NCBI RefSeq assembly: GCF_022347685.1 | Contig: NZ_JAKRGF010000004.1 | Coordinates: 124,001 to 188,000, forward strand | DNA: 64,000 bases | DNA from: Thalassobius sp. Cn5-15 | Lineage (GTDB): Bacteria; Pseudomonadota; Alphaproteobacteria; Rhodobacterales; Rhodobacteraceae | Reading direction: 5' to 3' | Part shown: one piece after another, positions 17,215 to 28,666 of the stretch | Layout of the letters: each line of letters begins with the position of its first letter | Numbering within the stretch: the stretch's first letter is position 1 | The notes under the pieces: generated by a model | Database searches by the model: none | Seen by the model: only the letters and a program-made list of their open reading frames with translations | What the model was told of the DNA's origin: nothing | Made by a program: the position numbers and the translations under genes

Positions 17215-19467
17215 ATGACCCAACCCCGCGAAGACATGGTTGATATCCGCGAAACATTGGCGATCCTACGGCGTCAGGGGCGTTTGATCCTGATGACTGT
17301 TCTGCTCTTGCTGACACTGGCCTTTGTCTATGTGGTGCGGGCCACGCCGCTTTACACTGCGACGGCGCTGGTGCGGATTGATCCGCAGGAAACCAACTTG
17401 TTGGACCCAGAGGTAGCAGCGCGCAGCAATGCGGCTGTTGAAACCTCGCGCCTTGATACAGAGGTGGAGATTTTGCGTTCATCGCGGTTAGGGCTACAGA
17501 CCATCGCAGAGCGGCAGTTGCACAAAACGGAGGAGTTTGGGCCGACTGTCAGCCTGCTGGACAAGGCGCGGTTGGCCGTCGGGTTAGAGTTGCGGCGCAT
17601 GCCGTCGCCCACGCAACTGACCAACCAGACGTTGGAGCGTTTCTTTGACGTGCTTACCGTGCGGCGCAAGGGGCTGACCTATCTGGTCGCGGTTTCTGTC
17701 ACCAGCGCAGATCCCGATATGGCAGCTGATCTGGCTAATACGCATGCCCGCATCTACATCAGTGATCAGGTCGCCGCGCGGGTGGAGGCGGCGGCAATGG
17801 CCAGTGAGGTGCTGCGCAATGAGGTCACCAAGGCTGAGCGGCGGCTGTCGGTCAGCAATGCAGCACTGCGCGTCTATGTTTCGGACAATCTGGATCGGCT
17901 GACCGTTGAAGCCAATTCCGAAACCCTCAACGTCCTGAGTGCGAATTTCAAAACCAGCGTTGATCGGTTGGCTCAGGCTGAGGATCTGCTGTTGCAGGCG
18001 GACGGTGCATTTGGTCGGCGCAACTGGGAACAGCTGGCAGCGCAGATCGGGGATCAGAGCCTGCAGTCGTTGGAAGAGGAACGTCAGGCCCTGCGCACCC
18101 GGCTGCAGGGCAGCACGCTGGACCATCAAAAGGCATTAGACCTGGAGTCAGAGATTGCGCGGCTGGAGGCCGATCTGGAAGCGCGCGCCGCCGCCTCTGT
18201 CGCCGGATTGCAGGGGGAGGTGCGGCAGGTCCGTCAGGATCAGGACGGTGTACTGGACCGCATCCAGAAAGAGCTGACGCAGGCGGGCCTTAGCGCGCAG
18301 ACGCTGACAGAGGTTTACGCACTCAATCAGGACGCACTGATTTCGCAGCGCCAGTATGATCAAATGATCAATCGCCTGCGCGATTTTGAGGCTCAGGCAG
18401 TGGTGCAGGTCGCAGACAGTCAACTGGTTGCAGAGGCGTTGCGGCCTAACAGCCCATCCTATCCGAAACCGGAATTGGTGATCGGTGTGGCGCTGTTGCT
18501 GGGTTTGGGTCTGGGCGTCGCCTTGGCGTTGGTGAAAGAGTTCTACTTTGGCGGCGTGACCTCTGCAAATCAGCTCGCCAACGTGATCGGTGCCAAGGTT
18601 GGCGCGGTGGTGCCACGGGTCAACGGTGGGACTGAGGGTCGCACGCTGGCCGATAAGGTTGTCGTCGAACAGATGAGTCAGTTCGCCGAGGCGTTTCGCA
18701 AATTGCGCGCAGGCCTTGATCAGGGATTGGGTCGCCGCAAGGATAAAGTCGCAGATGTGTCGGCAACGCGGGGGGCCGTCATACTGGTGACATCGGCCAT
18801 TCCGGCAGAGGGCAAATCAACCTCTGCGCTGTCGCTGGCGCGTACCTACGCCTTGGCGGGCAAGCGGACGTTGTTGATCGATGCAGACCTGCGCAAACCC
18901 AGCATCCATAGTTTCGTTAAAGAAGAGCCAGAGATGGGGCTGCTGGAATATTTGCAATCCTATGATCTGGCGCAGGATCTGCCCCCAAACCCACCCCAAG
19001 AACCGGTCGGTGGAACACCGAAAAGCCTATCTGCAGCGGCACCGGGCGATCCGTCTGAAGGTCGTCCTCAGACCGCCACGCCTGCGGCGGATGCGCAGTT
19101 CTATGTGCTGGATCCACTGAGCAAGCTGGGCATTATCCTGGGGGGACGTCGCGCCAATGTGCCCACCGACGCGCCGCTGCAATCGGTGGCTTTCCGAAAT
19201 CTGGTCGAAAATGCACGCGGGGCTTTTGACATCGTGGTGATCGACACCGCGCCGTTGCTGCCGGTGGTTGACACGCAATATATCGCCCCGATGGTAGATG
19301 CTGCGGTGGTCTGTGTGCGGTTTGCTGAATCTACTCAGGCCGAGCTGCGCACAACGATGGCGCATCTGCGCGATGCCTTGCCCGAAGGTGCGGTGGTGAT
19401 GGGGGTTCTGAGTTGTTTTGAAGGCGGGCAACAGGGCGGGCGTTACGATGGGTACTATGGCGGTTAA
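17215..19467 (+). CDS. Wzc/ExoP-type polysaccharide co-polymerase with fused tyrosine autokinase
   Basis: The 750-residue protein combines a Wzz chain-length domain (TM1 about residues 25-44, coiled-coil periplasmic part, TM2 LLGLGLGVALALV near 425-440) with a cytoplasmic BY-kinase. Walker A is SAIPAEGKS at about 527-535, Walker A' RTLLIDADLRKPS near 555, Walker B FDIVVIDTAP near 671. The C-terminus RYDGYYGG provides three tyrosines, fewer than the six or more of E. coli Wzc. Such proteins set chain length and gate export by cycles of autophosphorylation. A proline/serine-rich insert of about 50 residues lies between the A' motif and Walker B. It ends the operon. Confidence 0.92.
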   Translation: MTQPREDMVDIRETLAILRRQGRLILMTVLLLLTLAFVYVVRATPLYTATALVRIDPQETNLLDPEVAARSNAAVETSRLDTEVEILRSSRLGLQTIAERQLHKTEEFGPTVSLLDKARLAVGLELRRMPSPTQLTNQTLERFFDVLTVRRKGLTYLVAVSVTSADPDMAADLANTHARIYISDQVAARVEAAAMASEVLRNEVTKAERRLSVSNAALRVYVSDNLDRLTVEANSETLNVLSANFKTSVDRLAQAEDLLLQADGAFGRRNWEQLAAQIGDQSLQSLEEERQALRTRLQGSTLDHQKALDLESEIARLEADLEARAAASVAGLQGEVRQVRQDQDGVLDRIQKELTQAGLSAQTLTEVYALNQDALISQRQYDQMINRLRDFEAQAVVQVADSQLVAEALRPNSPSYPKPELVIGVALLLGLGLGVALALVKEFYFGGVTSANQLANVIGAKVGAVVPRVNGGTEGRTLADKVVVEQMSQFAEAFRKLRAGLDQGLGRRKDKVADVSATRGAVILVTSAIPAEGKSTSALSLARTYALAGKRTLLIDADLRKPSIHSFVKEEPEMGLLEYLQSYDLAQDLPPNPPQEPVGGTPKSLSAAAPGDPSEGRPQTATPAADAQFYVLDPLSKLGIILGGRRANVPTDAPLQSVAFRNLVENARGAFDIVVIDTAPLLPVVDTQYIAPMVDAAVVCVRFAESTQAELRTTMAHLRDALPEGAVVMGVLSCFEGGQQGGRYDGYYGG

Positions 19468-20209
19468 CGTCACATCGCTTTCGATGATATAGGCACAATC
19501 ACTGATCTGATTGTACTCAGTCTGGAAATCCCGCCGGGAATGACGGTACAGATGCCGATCATACGGCTGAGCACGAACATCGACATGATGCCAAGCCCCG
19601 ACCGGGCAAGCATGGCGAAGATAACGAGTGCGTTGAGGGCAAATCCTATTTTGAGGTTGCCTTATGTGCAGCTGTTGGGCGCCGGACCTCACCGCTCTGA
19701 CTAAACGAAGATTCCGGAACCGATTGGGTCTGTGCTGGATTTGGACTTGTCACGGAATTGTTCCGTTCCTTGGACTTGGTATTTTGCCGACAAGGAGAAC
19801 GGAAATGGCAAATGGGCACAGCGAAGAATTCAAGCGCGATGCGGTGCGCATTGCTTTAACGAGCGGTTTGACACGATGCCAGGTTGCGCCCAACCTGTTG
19901 GATCAAGGCGTCTCAGCAAGTGGGCCAAACCAGAAGTGGGCTGGCTTGAACCTCAATTGCATTGAATGCAATGGCACCAATGCATAGGTCAGCAAAGGCA
20001 GACTCGCCTCGAAAAGCACAGCTCAATGAAGAATATTGGCGGTGCCAACAAAGCTGACGTCCGACTTCGTCAATTCTTCAGATTTTGGCGAATTTCGGGG
20101 CATTTTTGCCTGTCCCGAAACTCGCCCAATTTCATAAAAGCGAACGACTTTGCGTGCTTCGCGAACGCTTATGGGTGTCGCGAACGATTGTGGAGCATCC
20201 TACAGCAGA
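19468..20209. other. Gene-poor region with IS3-type remnant downstream of gyrB
   Basis: These 742 bases separate the kinase gene from gyrB. They hold a decayed transposase start (see the pseudogene entry), no intact gene, and three loosely spaced GCGAACG repeats (20140, 20161, 20180) close to the gyrB end. The stretch 19490-19700 has no recognisable coding content. I found no convincing paired terminal repeats or target duplication. Confidence 0.6.
19804..19968 (+). pseudogene. Truncated, frameshifted IS3-family OrfA transposase remnant
   Basis: The first frame reads MANGHSEEFKRDAVRIALTS and GLTRCQVAP, which is the start of an IS3/IS911-type OrfA helix-turn-helix. The expected continuation, LSKWAKPEVGWLEP, is found in the next frame, so a one-base shift occurred near 19895-19920. 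After that homology ends: there is no leucine zipper, no OrfB and no DDE catalytic domain. The ribosome site AAGGAGA upstream at 19792 is still visible. It is a dead fragment that marks a past insertion between the exopolysaccharide operon and gyrB. Confidence 0.75.
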
Positions 20210-22681
<2,472 letters not shown>

Positions 22682-22793
22682 TCACGCCCCTTAGGCGATT
22701 TTGGGCCAATGGCAAGGCGTGCTGTCGTGGCTGTGTTTGGTGGTGTGTTTCAGGGCTTGCTGTGGGCGTGGAAACGGGTTGCTGCGCTAGGTG

Positions 22794-23897
22794 TTAATGC
22801 TGGATCACGGTTGAGGTGCCGGCGTCATCGCGCACCTCCAGATACTGTGCGCGATCGCCCAGCTTATTGAACAGTTCCGGTCCCGTGCCGGTCATCCACG
22901 CCTGGGCTCCAAAACCGCAAATCTCATCATAAAGCGCGGCCAGGCGGGTAGCGTCCAGATGCGCTGCGACTTCATCCAGTAACAGGATTGGCGGCATACC
23001 GATCTGATCTGCCAGTGCCCGCGCATTGGCCAGGATCAACGAGACAAGCAGGGCCTTTTGCTCCCCTGTTGAACAATCCTTTGCCGGAACGCCCTTGGCG
23101 GCGAAAACACCATAAAGGTCGGTGCGATGCGGTCCGATTAGCGTGCGTCCTGCGCTCAGGTCGCGGAACCGGCTTTCGGACAGTGCGGTTAGTAAGTCAT
23201 CCGCGTTTTGTGGCATTTCACCTTCGCTTTGGGTCAGTTCCAGATCCGCAGTGGGAAAGGCGGTTTCCGCCCGCATCTGCGCGGCTGCGATGAAGGCAAG
23301 GCTGCGCTGGCGGTTGTCATGAATGACCGCACCATGTTCGGCCATCTGCGCTTCTAGCGCCTTGTACCAAAAGGCATCGCGCTGCTGATCCTTCAGCAGA
23401 CGGTTGCGTTCGCGCATCGCTTTTTCATAGGCCAGCGTCGCCTCGCCGTGGTTTGGGAAAAATGACAGCGCCATACGGTCCAGAAAGCGGCGGCGGCCTT
23501 CGGCGCCTTCGATCCATAGTCTGTCCATCGACGGGATCAGCCACAGGATCCGCGCCTGTTTGGCCAGTTCCAGCTGCGGCTGTGATTTGCTGTCGATCTT
23601 CAGCTGCCGCGCCGCACCACCTTCGGACCAGATCTCAATATCGGAGACTTGGCTGTCGCGGTGCAGCAAGCCGGTCAGTTTCCACCCCAACGCTTCTGGG
23701 CGGCGCGTCATCTCCTCTGCCGAGGCACGGCGCAAGCCCCGACCGGGCGAAAAGAGCGAGACCGCTTCTAAAATACTGGTCTTGCCGGCACCATTGCCGC
23801 CATAGATGGCTACAGGCCGGCCATCACAGTCAATCTTCGCCCGCTTGTGCGACCGAAAATGGGATAAGGTGAGGGATTTAAGTGCAAGTTCTGCCAT
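22794..23897 (-). CDS. recF: DNA replication and repair protein RecF
   Basis: The 367-residue SMC-like ATPase has Walker A YGGNGAGKTSILEAVS near residue 33, the signature STGEQKALLVSLILANA and Walker B PILLLDEVAAHLD near the C-terminus. RecF works with RecO and RecR to load RecA at gaps and stalled forks. The start at 23897 (MAELALKSLTLSHFRSH) fits the family. No ribosome site is visible; instead a perfect 12-bp hairpin ends four bases before the ATG. dnaN lies 70 bases upstream. Confidence 0.96.
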   Translation of the reverse strand: MAELALKSLTLSHFRSHKRAKIDCDGRPVAIYGGNGAGKTSILEAVSLFSPGRGLRRASAEEMTRRPEALGWKLTGLLHRDSQVSDIEIWSEGGAARQLKIDSKSQPQLELAKQARILWLIPSMDRLWIEGAEGRRRFLDRMALSFFPNHGEATLAYEKAMRERNRLLKDQQRDAFWYKALEAQMAEHGAVIHDNRQRSLAFIAAAQMRAETAFPTADLELTQSEGEMPQNADDLLTALSESRFRDLSAGRTLIGPHRTDLYGVFAAKGVPAKDCSTGEQKALLVSLILANARALADQIGMPPILLLDEVAAHLDATRLAALYDEICGFGAQAWMTGTGPELFNKLGDRAQYLEVRDDAGTSTVIQH

Positions 23898-23901
23898 AGA
23901 G

Positions 23902-23950
23902 GGCGTTTTCTGGACCAGAAAACGCCAGCGGAGTTTGGAGGAAACCCCGC
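23902..23950 (-). promoter_or_regulatory. Tandem hairpins between dnaN and recF, abutting the recF start
   Basis: Reading leftward, the first hairpin is 23950-23942 paired with 23936-23928 (9 bp, one G-U pair only on the minus-strand RNA). The second is a perfect 12-bp stem at 23926-23915 and 23913-23902 with a single-base centre, ending four bases before the recF ATG. No Shine-Dalgarno sequence lies outside the stem. The arrangement suggests control of recF translation or of readthrough from dnaN. Confidence 0.6.
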
Positions 23951-23967
23951 CAGCGGGACCGTTTGGG

Positions 23968-25086
23968 TCAGACGCGCATCGGCATCACGACATAGACGGC
24001 AGAGGTATCACTGCCCTCTCGCATCAGGGTCGGATCACCGGAGGAGTTGAACATAAAGACCGCGTTTTCGCGATCAACCTGACTGGCAATCTCCAGCAGA
24101 TATTTTGCATTAAAGCCGATCTCTAGCCGTTCGTCGCTGTAGGCGACGGCCAGCTCTTCTTCGGCGGCGCCACTGTCGGGTGCGTTGACGGACAGGATCA
24201 GGCGATCCTCTTCCAGCGACATTTTCACGGCACGCGAGCGTTCGGACGAAACGGTGGCCACACGGTCGACGGCAGATGCGAATTCAGAGGCGTCCACTTC
24301 CATCTTGCGGGTGTTGCCCATTGGAATGACGCGGCTGTAGTCGGGGAAGGTGCCGTCGATGACTTTGGAGGTCAGGGTGATGTTAGGGGTTGCGAAGCGG
24401 ATCTTCGTTTCGCTTACAGACACCGCGATCAGCATGTCGTCGTCATCAAGCAGCTTGCGCAGCTCACCCACGGTTTTGCGCGGCACAATGACGCCGGGCA
24501 TGTCGCCCGAATCCATTGGCAAGTCGGCGTCAATGCGAGCCAGACGGTGACCATCGGTGGCCACGGCGCGCAGGACCTTGCCGCCGTCGGCGTCTGCAAC
24601 GTGCAGATACACACCGTTCAGATAATACCGGGTTTCCTCGGTTGAGATGGCGAATTTCGATTTATCGAACAGGCGGCGCAGCATCGGCGCGGGCGCCGAG
24701 AAGTTGCTGGCATATTCCGCGCTGGCCATGACAGGGAAATCTTCCTTCGGCAGGGTTGCGAGGTTGAAGTTCGAGCGGCCCGCCTCAACAGTCAGGCGAC
24801 CGGCAACACCGTCTTCTGTCAGGGTGACCAGTGCGCCGTCAGGCAGTTTGCGAACGATTTCATGCAGTGTCACTGCGGACACTGTGGTGGCCCCGGCTTT
24901 TTCCACCTGCGCGGTGGCTTTATCCACGACTTCGATGTCCAGATCCGTGGCGCGGAACTGGACGGTGTCGCCTTCTGCCTCGATGAGGACATTTGCCAGA
25001 ATCGGAATGGTGTTGCGGCGCTCGACAACTGATTGCGCCTGAGAGACGGCCTTCAGAAGTGTCCCGCGTTCGATGCTGAATTTCAT
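23968..25086 (-). CDS. dnaN: DNA polymerase III beta subunit (sliding clamp)
   Basis: The 372-residue protein is a standard beta clamp built of three similar domains. It begins MKFSIERGTLLKAVSQAQSV and ends PTLMREGSDTSAVYVVMPMR, with the C-terminal residues forming the partner-binding pocket. It encircles DNA and tethers DNA polymerase III and other clamp-binding proteins. The ATG at 25086 is the family start; upstream codons in the frame are spurious. It lies 211 bases downstream of dnaA in the usual order. Confidence 0.98.
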   Translation of the reverse strand: MKFSIERGTLLKAVSQAQSVVERRNTIPILANVLIEAEGDTVQFRATDLDIEVVDKATAQVEKAGATTVSAVTLHEIVRKLPDGALVTLTEDGVAGRLTVEAGRSNFNLATLPKEDFPVMASAEYASNFSAPAPMLRRLFDKSKFAISTEETRYYLNGVYLHVADADGGKVLRAVATDGHRLARIDADLPMDSGDMPGVIVPRKTVGELRKLLDDDDMLIAVSVSETKIRFATPNITLTSKVIDGTFPDYSRVIPMGNTRKMEVDASEFASAVDRVATVSSERSRAVKMSLEEDRLILSVNAPDSGAAEEELAVAYSDERLEIGFNAKYLLEIASQVDRENAVFMFNSSGDPTLMREGSDTSAVYVVMPMRV

Positions 25087-25297
25087 TCCCTCGCTCCTAT
25101 CCCTGTGTGGCCGTTCCGGGGGGATGCCCGGGGGATGCAAAGTATCGCAATCTCGTGCGGCCTCAAGCCTTTTCTTGGTTTCTGGGGGTGTTTGGCGGGG
25201 CCGTCAAGTAGATGGGCGCCGCAAGCGGATGCTGCGACGCCCAATTGTGCGGTTCCGGTGACGGTTTTGTCGTTACCGGGCTGTATCGGTCTGCACT

Positions 25298-26761
25298 TTA
25301 TGCTTCCAGTGCGCGGCGCAGCAGTTCCAGATCTTCGGCGATCTGGCCGTCCTGCTGGCGCAATTCCTCGATGCGTTTCACCCCGTGCATCACTGTGGTG
25401 TGGTCACGACCACCGAAGCGACGCCCGATTTCTGGTAGCGAGCGGCTGGTCAACTGCTTGCACAGGTACATTGCCACCTGACGCGGGCGGGCATAGGTGC
25501 GCACACGCTTGGGGCCGATCATGTCGGACAGGCGGATATTGTAATGTTCAGAAACCTTACGCTGGATCTCTTCTACGGTGATCTTGCGCTCGGATGCGCG
25601 CAGCACGTCGGCCAGACAATCCTGTGTCAGTTCCATGGTGATCGGGCGGCCAACCAGAGACGCGAATGCGAACAGACGGGTCAGCGCACCTTCCAGCACA
25701 CGAACGTTGGTGCTGATGCGGTGGGCAAGAAACTCCAGCACACCGGGTGCCAGTTCCAGACCGGGGTATTGTTGCGAGTGCTGCTCGACCTTGGACTGCA
25801 GAATGCCGAGGCGCAGTTCATAGTCGGTGGGGTGCAGGTCAACAACCAGACCACACTGCAGACGCGATTTGATTCGATCTTCCAGATCTTTGATTTCACC
25901 CGGCGCGCGATCCGCCGAAATGATGATCTGTTTGTTCTGATCAACCAGCGCGTTGAAAGTATGGAAGAACTCTTCTTGTGTGCTGTCTTTGCCAGCGATG
26001 AATTGCACATCGTCGACCATTAGAACGTCAACCGAACGGAAAAGCTGTTTGAAGTCCATCATCTTGCGGTCGCGCAGCGCTTGAACGAAACGGTACATGA
26101 ATTGTTCAGCCGACAGGTAAACCACGTTGAGGTCGGGGCGTTTGGTCTGCAGTTCCCATGCGATGGCGTGCATCAGGTGGGTTTTACCAAGGCCAACACC
26201 GCCATAAAGAAACAGCGGGTTAAAAGTGACGGGACCACCTTCGGCGACGCGACGCGCGGCGGCGTGGGCCAGTTCGTTTGGCTTGCCCACCACAAAGGTG
26301 TCAAAGGTGAACCGCGCATCAAGTGGGGCGCCGGGCAGTAGGTCCTGCGCGATGGTCGTGCCAGAGGGGGCGTCGGTTACAGAATCGATCGTGGCAGGGC
26401 GGATGGTTTCGGGGGTATCGGCCAGACGGGGCTGGGCGGTGGCCGATGCGGTAACGGTTTCATAAGCGGCGGGCGCTGCAGCAGGGCGCGCCGCGGAGGC
26501 TTTAGCGCGTGGTGTGTTGGTGGTGCCCACGCGGAAATGGATGCGACGCACGTTTGCGCCACCTTCGTTCAGCTTGTGGACAATCAGGTCGCCGAAGTTC
26601 TGCGAGACATAATTGCCCAGAAAGGTTGTCGGTGCATGGAAGCTGGCAACACCATCGACGATCTCGACAAATTCGAGTGGTTCGATCCATGTTGCGAAAT
26701 TGTTCTTACCTACTGTGTTCAATAGGTTTTGTTTGAGTTGGCCCCACTGATCCTGCGTCAT
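25298..26761 (-). CDS. dnaA: Chromosomal replication initiator protein DnaA
   Basis: The 487-residue protein has all DnaA domains: N-terminal DnaB-interaction domain (about 1-80), an alanine/proline-rich linker (about 80-145), AAA+ ATPase with Walker [10 protein letters not shown] at 187-195 and Walker B LMVDDVQF at 247-254, and the C-terminal DNA-binding domain with signature [17 protein letters not shown] near residue 450. It binds DnaA boxes and melts the origin. Several in-gene features are conserved, but I do not find the 9-mer TTATCCACA in the adjacent spacers. Start at 26761 fits the family sequence [14 protein letters not shown]. Confidence 0.98.
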   Translation of the reverse strand: MTQDQWGQLKQNLLNTVGKNNFATWIEPLEFVEIVDGVASFHAPTTFLGNYVSQNFGDLIVHKLNEGGANVRRIHFRVGTTNTPRAKASAARPAAAPAAYETVTASATAQPRLADTPETIRPATIDSVTDAPSGTTIAQDLLPGAPLDARFTFDTFVVGKPNELAHAAARRVAEGGPVTFNPLFLYGGVGLGKTHLMHAIAWELQTKRPDLNVVYLSAEQFMYRFVQALRDRKMMDFKQLFRSVDVLMVDDVQFIAGKDSTQEEFFHTFNALVDQNKQIIISADRAPGEIKDLEDRIKSRLQCGLVVDLHPTDYELRLGILQSKVEQHSQQYPGLELAPGVLEFLAHRISTNVRVLEGALTRLFAFASLVGRPITMELTQDCLADVLRASERKITVEEIQRKVSEHYNIRLSDMIGPKRVRTYARPRQVAMYLCKQLTSRSLPEIGRRFGGRDHTTVMHGVKRIEELRQQDGQIAEDLELLRRALEA

Positions 26762-27343
26762 ATTCCCCTAATCCCAGCCTGTCTAATCTTCGCCATATCT
26801 TCTGTCGACGCTCTACCTGCGCCGCAAAACTCGTACCAACTTGGCCTCAGACAAAAACAATCCTTTCCGTTGCAGCATTGTTGCAACGGTTAGATCGTCC
26901 AGATCTGGACCGAACGTCACGCCACACACCACGATCTGCGCATGCCTGTCCCCCAACGGACATGCCTATGGTGCGCTGAAAGCGCGTCTTTACATTAGGA
27001 CCGGCGGCAATAGCCTAAGGTGCCGCGCAATACGTTGTTCACTGCTTGAACAACCCTCACACGGAGCCGATGAAACCCTCATGGTACCATTCGCAGTCGA
27101 ATGGAATCACTTAGGCGCCTGTCCCCCCAAGGCGATGTGGAATCGCTGTAGGGAGAAGGTATCAACTCGGCGCCTCGAGTCGCAACTGAACTTCTGGGCT
27201 TGACTCCGAGAATCCGAAAAAGAATCTCTCGGCCGAAATTTGCCTGCACCCATCGATAGAATTTATCTCAACCAGAATGAAAAAAGACGCCACCGTAGGG
27301 TGACGCCTTTTTCATTTGTTTACAGCGCATTGCTGGGGTGCTG
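26762..27343. other. 582-base non-coding region between rpsT and dnaA, with palindromes
   Basis: No credible gene is present. Visible structure: a perfect 14-bp palindrome GTCCAGATCTGGAC (26897-26910), a 7-bp hairpin CCATTCG-CAGT-CGAATGG (27087-27104), a 6-bp inverted repeat CCGAGA/TCTCGG (27206-27232), and the rpsT terminator at its right end. It must contain the dnaA promoter. No canonical DnaA box or AT-rich unwinding element is evident, so I do not call an origin. Confidence 0.7.
27280..27307 (-). terminator. Terminator of rpsT
   Basis: Arms 27299-27307 and 27286-27294 pair over nine positions with loop GTAG (plus strand) only when transcribed leftward, because two pairs are G-U in that RNA and mismatches in the other. 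Six T residues follow on the minus strand (27285-27280). It lies 36 bases past the rpsT stop. Confidence 0.85.
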
Positions 27344-27607
27344 TTAGCCCAGAGCCTTCACGCGGGACGCGAGGCGCGACATTTTACGCGATGCGGTGTT
27401 CTTGTGAAATACGCCTTTAGAAACGCCACGCATCAGTTCGGGCTGGCATTCGCGCAGAGCGGCAGTTGCTGCCTCTTTGTCGCCGGATGCGATTGCTTCT
27501 TCAACTTTGCGCAGGAAGGTGCGGATGCGAGAACGACGTGCTTTGTTTACTGCAAAACGGGTTTCGTTCTGACGGGCGCGTTTTTTTGCCTGAGGCGAGT
27601 TTGCCAT
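27344..27607 (-). CDS. rpsT: 30S ribosomal protein S20
   Basis: The 87-residue basic protein [18 protein letters not shown] is a full-length S20, a three-helix primary binder of 16S rRNA near the body of the 30S subunit. Conserved internal tract: [14 protein letters not shown]. Its position next to dnaA is common in alphaproteobacteria. It has its own terminator and lies 582 bases upstream of dnaA on the same strand. Confidence 0.98.
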   Translation of the reverse strand: MANSPQAKKRARQNETRFAVNKARRSRIRTFLRKVEEAIASGDKEAATAALRECQPELMRGVSKGVFHKNTASRKMSRLASRVKALG

Positions 27608-27752
27608 TGCGATGGTCCCTATGGTTCGGGGTTAGATGTAATCAGCACGTGCCCCACCTGACAGCAGAGTTCTGTCGGGAATCATCTAGCCAGAGCGGGC
27701 TTCACGCGCATGTCTGGCGCCCTTTTAGCTAAGATTCGCCGGGATGCAACTG

Positions 27753-27779
27753 AAAAACGGGCAGTCAGGCCGCCCGTTT
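27753..27779 (-). terminator. Terminator of the enoyl-CoA hydratase gene
   Basis: AAACGGGC (27755-27762) pairs with GCCCGTTT (27772-27779), and five T residues follow on the minus strand (27757-27753). It lies 47 bases past the stop. Confidence 0.8.
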
Positions 27780-27825
27780 CCCTTATTTTTATATGTCCTA
27801 ACCTTTGGGGTAGGGGGCGATCGTG

Positions 27826-28602
27826 TTACTTGTCGCGGAACTGCGGGGTGCGCTTGTCCACAAAAGCGGCCATGCCTTCTTTCTGATCCTCGGTCGCAAA
27901 GAGCGAGTGGAACAGGCGGCGTTCAAACAAGAGGCCCTGATCCAGCGGCATTTCAAAGGACTGGTTCACCGCCTCTTTGATGGCCATCAGCGACACCATA
28001 CCCTTTTCAGCGATTTTGCCAGCGGCGCTCATCGCTTCGTCCATCAGCTTCTTGGCGGGTACGACGCGGCTGACAAGGCCTGCGCGCTCTGCCTCTTCAG
28101 CATCCATAAAGCGGCCCGTCAGGTTCATATCCATCGCCTTGGCTTTGCCAATGGCATGAGTCAGACGCTGGGTGCCACCGATGCCGGCCATCACGCCCAG
28201 GTTCACCTCGGGCTGGCCAAATTTGGCGGTGTCGGAACAGATGATGAAGTCACACATCATCGCCAGTTCACAGCCCCCGCCCAGCGCATAGCCGGAGACG
28301 GCAGCGATCACCGGTTTGCGGACATTGGTGATTTCGGCGCATTCAGCGCCAAACAGATCTTCGGTGAAAACCTCTGTGTAGGTCTTTTCACTCATCATCT
28401 TGATGTCAGCGCCGGCGGCGAACGCCTTTTCGCTGCCAGTGAGGACGATGCAACGCACTTTGTCATTTGTCTGTGCGGATTTCATCGCATCAGCAAGTTC
28501 GCTCATCAACTGCGCGCTGAGCGCGTTCATAGCGTCAGGGCGGTTCAGCTTGATCAGTGCGATGTGGTCTTCTACTTCGACGATGATCGTCTCATAGGCC
28601 AT
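27826..28602 (-). CDS. Enoyl-CoA hydratase (crotonase family)
   Basis: The 258-residue protein is a full-length crotonase: oxyanion-hole motifs GSEKAFAAGADIKMM and AVSGYALGGGCELAMMCD, with both catalytic glutamates present, one in GGGCELAM and one in FGQPEVNLGVM. It should hydrate trans-2-enoyl-CoA to 3-hydroxyacyl-CoA in beta-oxidation or a related pathway. It is close to short-chain enoyl-CoA hydratases of the mitochondrial ECHS1 type. It lies between rpsT and mutM, an arrangement common in Rhodobacterales, and has its own terminator. Confidence 0.93.
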   Translation of the reverse strand: MAYETIIVEVEDHIALIKLNRPDAMNALSAQLMSELADAMKSAQTNDKVRCIVLTGSEKAFAAGADIKMMSEKTYTEVFTEDLFGAECAEITNVRKPVIAAVSGYALGGGCELAMMCDFIICSDTAKFGQPEVNLGVMAGIGGTQRLTHAIGKAKAMDMNLTGRFMDAEEAERAGLVSRVVPAKKLMDEAMSAAGKIAEKGMVSLMAIKEAVNQSFEMPLDQGLLFERRLFHSLFATEDQKEGMAAFVDKRTPQFRDK

Positions 28603-28666
28603 GAATTCAGCTTTCCATTGTTCCGGTCAGTGCTGATTACTGGCCAATACCGTCGCCCGGATCAAG

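Noticed and set aside
19731-19765. Terminal inverted repeat of an IS element
   Set aside because: The sequence resembles ends of IS3-type elements, but no partner repeat or target duplication was found on the other side.
20140-20187. Three GCGAACG repeats downstream of gyrB as a repeat array
   Set aside because: Only three short copies at unequal spacing (21 and 19 bases) with unrelated spacers; not a CRISPR or a clear iteron array.
25212-25243. GC-rich imperfect hairpin between dnaA and dnaN as a terminator
   Set aside because: The stem is interrupted by bulges and no T-run follows on the minus strand.
26762-27343. Replication origin beside dnaA
   Set aside because: No TTATCCACA-type boxes or AT-rich unwinding stretch seen by eye; position alone is not enough in alphaproteobacteria.
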